The notes beneath the pieces are model-generated. The model made no database searches. It saw nothing but the letters and a program-made list of their open reading frames with translations, and was not told the origin of the DNA. Positions 58,757 to 64,000 of a stretch of DNA of 64,000 nucleotides are shown piece by piece; the first letter of the stretch is position 1, and every line of letters begins with the position of its first letter. The DNA comes from Palsa-504 sp050011155 (lineage in GTDB: Bacteria > Actinomycetota > Actinomycetes > Streptosporangiales > Streptosporangiaceae). Made by a program: the position numbers and the translations under genes. The stretch lies in assembly GCA_050011155.1 (NCBI GenBank), contig JBEKJP010000023.1:13772-77771 (forward strand), read 5' to 3'.

Positions 58757-60265
58757 GTGACCGTCCCGCCCGCTTCGTTCCTGGCTACCCGCCGTGGCAG
58801 GCTCCTGCTGCTGCTCCTGTGCGCGGTGCAGTTCCTCGACGTCGTCGACTCTTCGATCATGAACGTGGCCTTGCCGTCGATCCGCCGTGACCTGGGCTTC
58901 TCGGCGCAGGGCCTGCAGTGGGTGCTGTCGGGCTACCTAGTCACCTACGGCGGGCTGCTGCTGCTCGGCGGCCGCGCGGCTGACCTGCTGGGACGGCGGC
59001 GGCTGCTGGTGGCGGGCACGGCGGTATTCGCTGCCTGCTCGCTGACCGGCGGCCTGGCGGCGGGCGCGGGCATGCTGGTCGGCGCCCGGCTCGGGCAGGG
59101 CGCCGGCGCGGCGATGATGGCACCGGCCGGGCTGTCGATCCTGACCACGAGCTTCACCTCCGGCGACGACCGCAGCCGGGCGCTCGGCGTCTGGGGCGCG
59201 ATCTCCGGCCTGGCCGCGGCGGCCGGGGTGTTCCTCGGCGGTGTGCTGTCCCAGGGACCGGGATGGCGGTGGGTGCTGTTCGTCAACCTGCCGGTCTGCG
59301 TGCTGATCCTGGCCGGCGCTTTCCGGCTGGTGCCCGCGGGCCGGCCCGCCGCCCGGCCCGCGGGTTTCGACATCCCCGGCGCGGTCCTGGCCACCGGCGG
59401 CATGCTGCTGCTGGTCTACGCCCTGGTCCGGGCACCGGACCAGGGCTGGGGCAGCGCCCGCACGATCGGCGAGCTCGGCACCGCGGCCGTCCTGCTCGCC
59501 GCCTTCACCGCGACCGAACTGCGCCGCCGCGACCCGCTGTTCCCGTTCTCCATCTTCCGCGTCAAAGGGCTGGCAGCAGCGGATGCCACCCAGATGATCG
59601 CGTTCGCCGCGTTCGTGTCAGTGTTCTACTTCCTCACCCTCTACATGCAGGATGTCGTGGGCTATAGCCCCATCCGCAGCGGCTCGGCCTACCTCCCGGT
59701 CACCGCCGGCATCGTGGTCGCGGCCGGGATCTCCTCGAAGCTGTTCGCCCGTACCGGCACCCGCCCGGTAATCGTCGCCGGCGCGCTGATCGCCGCCGCC
59801 GGGGTCTGGTACCTGTCCCGCATCCCGGTCCACGGCACCTATCCCGCCAGCCTGCTCCCCGGGCTGGTGATCATGGCGATCGGGATCGGCGCCGTCCTGG
59901 TCGCCGTCACCACCGCCGCGAACGCTGGCGTCTCGGCGGACAGGGCCGGGCTCGCCGCCGGCCTGCTGAACGCCTCCCAGCAGCTCGGCACCGCCCTCGG
60001 CCTGGCGATCTTCTCCGCCATCGCCACCGCGCGCACAGCCGCGCTGCTCACCGCGCACGCCCCGCCGGACGCCGCGCTCACCGCAGGGTTCCACCGCGCC
60101 CTGCTGGCCTGCGCCGTCTTCCTGCTCGCCGCCGCCCTCATCGCGCTGCGCGCCGCCAACAGCCGCGGCGAGCCCGCCACCCAACGCAGCGGCATCCCTC
60201 CCATCCCCGGCAGCGAACCGCTAGCCGAAGTCCTCATTGTCAAGGAAAGTAAGGAAATCAGATGA
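58757..60265 (+). CDS. MFS drug exporter, 14-helix DHA2 type
   Basis: The protein has 502 residues from GTG with GGAGG upstream. LDVVDSSIMNVALPSIRRDL is the DHA2 first-helix motif, LGRRRLLVAGTAVFAACSL motif A, and GLSILTTSFTSGDDRSRALG with GAISGLAAAAGVFLGGVLSQ motif C, the antiporter signature. The length and about 14 helices fit EmrB/QacA exporters. It should expel a lipophilic toxin in exchange for protons. It is controlled by the TetR gene before it and overlaps the YCII gene by 4 bases (ATGA). Confidence 0.94.
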   Translation: MTVPPASFLATRRGRLLLLLLCAVQFLDVVDSSIMNVALPSIRRDLGFSAQGLQWVLSGYLVTYGGLLLLGGRAADLLGRRRLLVAGTAVFAACSLTGGLAAGAGMLVGARLGQGAGAAMMAPAGLSILTTSFTSGDDRSRALGVWGAISGLAAAAGVFLGGVLSQGPGWRWVLFVNLPVCVLILAGAFRLVPAGRPAARPAGFDIPGAVLATGGMLLLVYALVRAPDQGWGSARTIGELGTAAVLLAAFTATELRRRDPLFPFSIFRVKGLAAADATQMIAFAAFVSVFYFLTLYMQDVVGYSPIRSGSAYLPVTAGIVVAAGISSKLFARTGTRPVIVAGALIAAAGVWYLSRIPVHGTYPASLLPGLVIMAIGIGAVLVAVTTAANAGVSADRAGLAAGLLNASQQLGTALGLAIFSAIATARTAALLTAHAPPDAALTAGFHRALLACAVFLLAAALIALRAANSRGEPATQRSGIPPIPGSEPLAEVLIVKESKEIR

Positions 60266-60609
60266 AGTTCCTGCTCCAGGTCCGCTTCAACGGCGCCGAC
60301 AAAGTGATTGGCGCGCTCCCCGCCGAGGAGCAAAAGCAAGTGACGGGCGAATTCGAGGCGATCCGCCGGTCTCAGGGTGTACTCGACGGCAACCAGCTGC
60401 AGGCCGCGGGCACAGCGGCGACGGTCCGCGTACACGACGGCGGGCAGGTACGGGTCACCGAGGGCTCCGCCGTCGAGGCGGGCAGCGAGCTGGACGGCTA
60501 TTACGTCTACGACGCGCCAGGCCCCGAGGCGGCGATCGCGTTCGCGGCCCGGATCCCGGCCGCCCGGTTCGGCGCGACCGTCGAGGTACGCCCGATGCTG
60601 GAACGCTAG
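60262..60609 (+). CDS. YCII/DGPF-domain protein
   Basis: The protein has 115 residues from an ATG overlapping the MFS stop. It opens MKFLLQVRFNGADKVIGALP and has QGVLDGNQLQAAGTAATVRV, then VTEGSAVEAGSELDGYYVYD and a closing AARFGATVEVRPMLE. These are the dimeric ferredoxin-like YCII/DGPFAETKE features. Such proteins are often beside sigma factors or regulators, and the function is unknown. It is translationally coupled to the exporter. Confidence 0.85.
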   Translation: MKFLLQVRFNGADKVIGALPAEEQKQVTGEFEAIRRSQGVLDGNQLQAAGTAATVRVHDGGQVRVTEGSAVEAGSELDGYYVYDAPGPEAAIAFAARIPAARFGATVEVRPMLER

Positions 60610-60807
60610 CGGCGGCGGGTTCCCGTGGGCTCGCTCCCTGACAAGGACCAAGGCGGTGCCCGCCAGCACGGCCAGGCCGCACAGTACGTAGAGATCGCCC
60701 GCCAGTAGCCGGACCGGGCCGGGCGGAAGGCCCGGCCCGGGTAGCGGGATGCGCTCCAACGTCAGGCGGCGAAGTGATCCTCGCTGATGAACCGGGAGAG
60801 CTCGCAG

Positions 60808-62292
60808 TCATCGTCCTTCGAATACGGTAGCCAGTTTCTCGTGCAGGCCCGGGTTGGCCAGGACGAGAACCTCGTCGCCTGGCCGCAGCCGCAGGTCCCC
60901 GGCGATGGGAGCGAGCTGGCCGTCTCGCACCACGAAGCTGACCCACGCGTCGCCGGGAAGACCAGTGATCTCACCGACGGTGTGGCCGTCGGCGGCTGCG
61001 CCCGCCTTGACGGTGAGGTGGTGGACCCCGCTCGGCTCGTCGCGCAGCCGGACCCCCAGGGCCCAGGGCTGCGGTTCGACGGACCGCATCTGCACGCGCA
61101 GCAGCCGGGCGGCCGCCGGTATCAGGCTGCCCTGCACGACAACGGAGAACACGACGACCACGGCGATGATGCCGTAAAGGCGCTCGGCCTCTGGCAGGTG
61201 GGCCTCTAGCAGGAAGATGCCGAGCAGGATCGGCACGGCGCCCTTGAGCCCGGCGAACAGGACGAAGTTGCGCTCGTTGCTCTTCAGCCGCGCCGGGATC
61301 AGCGACAACCCGGCCAGCGCGGGCCGGATGACGAAGGCGAGCACGGCCCCGAGGATGAGTCCCGGGACCCACACGTCCGTCCGCGCTATCACGGCAAGGT
61401 CGACGGTGAGGCCGAGGGCGACGAAGGCGACGATCTCGGCGAGGCTGGCCAGCGCGGTGTGAAATCGCTCGATCTCCCGCTTATAGGGGGCACGCCCGTC
61501 ACCGAGGGCGATCCCGGCGGCGAAGACCGCCAGGAACCCCGACCCGCGAGCCAAGGTGGCAGCCGCGAAGATCAGCAGCGCGCAGGTCAGCGTGCGCAAC
61601 GGGTACAACCCCTCGCTGGGCAGCGGGACCCGGCGGGTGAACCACAGCAACCCCAGGCCGCCTGCGACGCCGATCACCGCGCCGACGGTCATCTGGACCA
61701 CGAACTCGGTGCCGACCTCCGCGAACGCGCCCGCGCTCAGGCCGCCCGCGCCGATCAGGCTGGCCATCAGGGCAATCCCGACCGGGTCGTTCGCGCCGGA
61801 TTCCCCTTCCAGGATGGTGCCGCTGCGCCCGGAGATCTCCTGCTGGCCAAGGACGGAGAACACCACGGCGGGGTCAGTGGGCGCTATAGCCGTGGCCACG
61901 AGCACGGCGAGGTACCAGGGCAGGCCGAACGCCACGTGGGCGAAGGCCGCGGTGGCGGCCGCTGTCAGGAAGGTGCCCGCCACGCCGACAATCGCGATGG
62001 GGCCGGCCGCGGACCGGAACCGGGACCACCCGATGTGCATGCCGCCATCGAACAGGATGAACACGAGGGCGACCGTGACCACCCGCTCCACCGCCTGCCG
62101 CGGCGGGGCATGCAGGGCAGGGACGACCTTCACCGCGATGGCCGCGCCCACCAGGACGATCGCCGGCGAGGGGATCTTCACCCACTCGGTGAGCCGGTTC
62201 GACAGCACCGCGACCAGCCCGACCGCGGCCGCTAGCAGCACTATCAGGGCAAACCGCTGTGTGTCGATCACGGGCGCTCCCAGCTCCGGCAT
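60808..62292 (-). CDS. CPA1-type cation/H+ antiporter with RCK-C domain
   Basis: The protein has 494 residues from ATG 62292. A GTG at 62271 with GGGAG seven bases before it is an equally good start. About 12 helices. ATAIAPTDPAVVFSVLGQQE and LEGESGANDPVGIALMASL carry the paired Asp residues of CPA1 exchangers. The last 90 residues (GVRLRDEPSGVHHLTVKAG, then RLRPGDEVLVLANPGLHEKL) are a TrkA-C/RCK-C regulatory domain, as in NhaP2/CvrA K+/H+ antiporters. It should exchange K+ or Na+ for H+ under ligand control. The 200 bases after its stop hold a minus-strand open frame with one membrane-like helix (60620-60760) but no start. Confidence 0.92.
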   Translation of the reverse strand: MPELGAPVIDTQRFALIVLLAAAVGLVAVLSNRLTEWVKIPSPAIVLVGAAIAVKVVPALHAPPRQAVERVVTVALVFILFDGGMHIGWSRFRSAAGPIAIVGVAGTFLTAAATAAFAHVAFGLPWYLAVLVATAIAPTDPAVVFSVLGQQEISGRSGTILEGESGANDPVGIALMASLIGAGGLSAGAFAEVGTEFVVQMTVGAVIGVAGGLGLLWFTRRVPLPSEGLYPLRTLTCALLIFAAATLARGSGFLAVFAAGIALGDGRAPYKREIERFHTALASLAEIVAFVALGLTVDLAVIARTDVWVPGLILGAVLAFVIRPALAGLSLIPARLKSNERNFVLFAGLKGAVPILLGIFLLEAHLPEAERLYGIIAVVVVFSVVVQGSLIPAAARLLRVQMRSVEPQPWALGVRLRDEPSGVHHLTVKAGAAADGHTVGEITGLPGDAWVSFVVRDGQLAPIAGDLRLRPGDEVLVLANPGLHEKLATVFEGR

Positions 62293-62495
62293 CACCAGGC
62301 AAGCTCCCGACCAGGCTTTCCGGGGCACCGCCACCAAGTTTAAGCGACCCCTACGGCGGAGATCGGCGGCGGCCGACCGGAACCTTACGTGTTGGTGACG
62401 CGACGTAACCCGGACGTAAAAGGCGGCCGATGGCCGCCGCTGAGATGAGTGGATCGGCGGATCACTGCGGATCCTTCCTCGTCAAGGAGAACGGA

Positions 62496-63653
62496 ATGCG
62501 AAATCGCATCTGGCTGGCCGCGGGCGGCAGCGTGCTGGCCGCCTCGATCAGCCTGTTCGGCGCGGCCACCGCGGCCAGCGCCAGCACGGCGAGCACCAGC
62601 CCGGTAGTCGGCTACACCTATCTCGACGGCAACACCGCCGGATCCAACACCATCGACGGGTTCGCCCGGCATGCCGACGGCTCGGTCACCCCGCTGCCCG
62701 GCTCGCCGTTCGCGGCCGGCGGCGCGGGACTCGGTACTGGCCTGGCATCCCAGGGCGCGATCCAGGCCACCGCCGATGGCCGCTACCTGCTGGCGGTCGA
62801 CGCCGGCAGCAACCAGGTCTCGGTGCTGCGCATCACCACGGGCGGCGTGCCGGTCCCGGTGGGCCAGCCGGTGTCCTCAGGCGGGATCAAGCCGGTCAGC
62901 GTGGCGGTATCGCCCGCCGGCCTGGTCTACGTGGCGAACTCCGGCGCGGGCGGCAGCGGCTACTCAGGCTTCCGGCTGCACGTCGACGGCGGCCTGACCC
63001 CGATCCCCGGGTCGACGGTCACCGTGCCGGACAGCGCAGGCCTGGGCGACGTCTTCTTCGACGCCTTCGGCGACCACCTCATCGGAACCCGTACCGGCAC
63101 CTCGCAGATCGACAGCTTCGTGGTGCTGCCCGGCGGCCATCTGCTCGCGGCCAAGGGATCGCCCTTCACCGGGCAGGGCCTCGGCCAGCTCGGCGCCGAG
63201 TTCTCGCCGGCCCGTCCCGCGGAGCTGTTCGTCAGCAACGCGCACAACGGCGCCGGCCTGGGCACGGTGTCCGCATACCGTGACAGCCTGACCGGCCAGC
63301 TCACCCCGATCGGGGCCTCGCCGTACGCCGACGGGCAGACGGCGCCCTGCTGGGTGGAGATCAGCCACGACGGCCGGTACCTGTTCACCGTCAACACCGG
63401 CTCGGGCAATATCTCCAGCTACGCCATCAACTCCGGCGGCTCCCTCACCCTGATCGGCAGTACGCCCATCTCGGGTGGCGGCGCTGACATCGACGCCCGG
63501 CTGTCCCCCGACGGCAGGTACCTGCTGGTCGATGGCAGCGGCAACCACATCCTGTCGGTCTTCGCCGTGAACGGCGGGAACCTGACCGAGGTGGCCAGCT
63601 CGCCGACCCAGCTGCCCGCGGGCGGCGCTCCGGCCGGGATCGTCAACATCTAA
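62496..63653 (+). CDS. secreted beta-propeller protein (lactonase-like)
   Basis: The protein has 385 residues from ATG 62496 with AAGGAG six bases before it; the longer frame is unsupported. A signal peptide (RNRIWLAAGGSVLAASISLF, cleavage near ASA-ST) is followed by seven repeats of the lactonase/YVTN type: ATADGRYLLAVDAGSNQVSV, VSPAGLVYVANSGAGGSGYS, ISHDGRYLFTVNTGSGNISS, LSPDGRYLLVDGSGNHILSV. The fold is that of 6-phosphogluconolactonase-like propellers. As it is exported, that reaction is unlikely; binding or lactone cleavage outside the cell is possible. Confidence 0.88.
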   Translation: MRNRIWLAAGGSVLAASISLFGAATAASASTASTSPVVGYTYLDGNTAGSNTIDGFARHADGSVTPLPGSPFAAGGAGLGTGLASQGAIQATADGRYLLAVDAGSNQVSVLRITTGGVPVPVGQPVSSGGIKPVSVAVSPAGLVYVANSGAGGSGYSGFRLHVDGGLTPIPGSTVTVPDSAGLGDVFFDAFGDHLIGTRTGTSQIDSFVVLPGGHLLAAKGSPFTGQGLGQLGAEFSPARPAELFVSNAHNGAGLGTVSAYRDSLTGQLTPIGASPYADGQTAPCWVEISHDGRYLFTVNTGSGNISSYAINSGGSLTLIGSTPISGGGADIDARLSPDGRYLLVDGSGNHILSVFAVNGGNLTEVASSPTQLPAGGAPAGIVNI

Positions 63654-63681
63654 GCGGAACGAACCGGCGGTTAGCCGCCGG

Positions 63682-63715
63682 TGTCCTGGTCCGCCCAGCG
63701 GGGCGGACCAGGACA
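63682..63715. terminator. bidirectional terminator hairpin
   Basis: TGTCCTGGTCCGCCC and GGGCGGACCAGGACA form a perfect 15-bp stem with a 4-base loop, between two convergent genes. A smaller CCGGCGG/CCGCCGG hairpin lies just before it. Confidence 0.9.
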
Positions 63716-63730
63716 TCCGCGGTTTGCGGC

Positions 63731-64000
63731 TCAGGCGGCGTGCGCGCGGAGGTAGCCGATCAAGCCGGTGACGTCCTCGGGCATCAGCCGTCCGATGGCC
63801 CCGGTCGAGTAGACGCCGACCGCGACCTGGCCGACCGGGTTGAGGACGAACCCGGTGGACTGCAGGAACAGCGGGTCTTCGTTGACGAAGGCACCAGTCG
63901 CCGCGGCCAGCGCGCGGGCATCGGCGCCGTAGCCGACGCCGAACTCCAGGCCGTGCTTGGCGATCAGCTCCGCGGTGGTGGCCTCGTCGTCGACCGACAG
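63731..64000 (-). CDS. redoxin (peroxiredoxin-like) protein, C-terminal part
   Basis: The last 89 residues are in the window, and the gene continues beyond 64000. They read LSVDDEATTAELIAKHGLEF, then GVGYGADARALAAATGAFVN, then LFLQSTGFVLNPVGQVAVGV and a helical end. The STGFVLNPxGxVAV strand pair is the end of an AhpC/TSA-like thioredoxin fold in the actinobacterial peroxiredoxin-like group. The active-site Cys would be in the missing N-terminal half. Confidence 0.8.
   Translation of the reverse strand: MSVDDEATTAELIAKHGLEFGVGYGADARALAAATGAFVNEDPLFLQSTGFVLNPVGQVAVGVYSTGAIGRLMPEDVTGLIGYLRAHAA

Noticed and set aside
60620..60760. Minus-strand membrane-like segment after the CPA1 antiporter
   Set aside because: One hydrophobic helix in an open frame, but no start, ribosome site or known family, so it was kept only as a remark in the antiporter entry.

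Overview
The window is GC-rich DNA from an actinomycete, most likely a Streptomyces- or Streptosporangiales-type organism. The evidence is gene order and family content: a Crp-WblA-class A PBP neighbourhood with two ArsA-like ATPases, ask-asd, recR-ybaB-dnaX with an SRP RNA upstream, a TadA plus TadA-associated pair, a FadE5-type acyl-CoA dehydrogenase, and frequent GTG starts. The species cannot be named from this sequence alone.

1-15.3 kb is conserved core. It holds the end of a 2-oxoacid dehydrogenase E2, a Dabb protein, FadE5, a CbiX-like protein, Crp, a compact minus-strand operon (band 7 protein, DUF4177, RidA, NUDIX, MBL hydrolase), the ArsA pair, WblA, a class A penicillin-binding protein, YqeY and a metallophosphoesterase. 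15.3-20.1 kb is a decayed accessory island that starts at tRNA-Pro(CGG). It contains a tyrosine-recombinase remnant, a four-CxxC protein, frameshifted and truncated genes, a P-loop kinase, a phosphatase and a small secreted protein.

20.3-24.0 kb holds a two-gene electron-transfer module: a NuoF-like protein fused to ferredoxin, and a multi-pass membrane protein with a long proline-rich repeat tail. 24.6-31.9 kb is core again (EEP hydrolase, asd, ask, DUF5063, recR, ybaB, dnaX, SRP RNA, tRNA-Ser(GGA)). 31.9-33.3 kb is a nested IS1182-type relic followed by the stub of a TetR gene. 33.3-37.8 kb is mixed: a TmrB-like ATPase, an MHYT sensor, an aminotransferase pseudogene and a membrane esterase. 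38-42.9 kb is mostly core: tRNA-Ser(CGA), tadA, a PH-domain protein, a ROK kinase and a TrmH methyltransferase.

43-47 kb has secreted proteins and unassigned small ORFs. 47-53.3 kb is the most coherent accessory system. It has a LysR regulator, a TauE/SafE permease, a persulfide-dioxygenase/rhodanese fusion, and a CsoR-family repressor whose metal-site histidine position is glycine, which suggests a CstR-like thiol sensor. Four near-identical palindromic operators around 51.5, 52.7, 52.8 and 52.95 kb lie in front of a small zinc-ribbon operon, a CDF-transporter operon, a truncated rhodanese gene and the repressor itself. This looks like a compact, partly eroded persulfide or metal stress regulon.

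53.3-64 kb carries a methyltransferase, a ClC channel, an orphan KdpD-like DUF4118 protein, a TetR-MFS-YCII cassette with repeated candidate operators, a CPA1 antiporter, a secreted beta-propeller protein and the end of a redoxin gene. About a dozen gene remnants are scattered through the window. At three loci, two oppositely oriented genes have both lost their 5' ends at one junction, as if a single deletion removed their shared promoter region.
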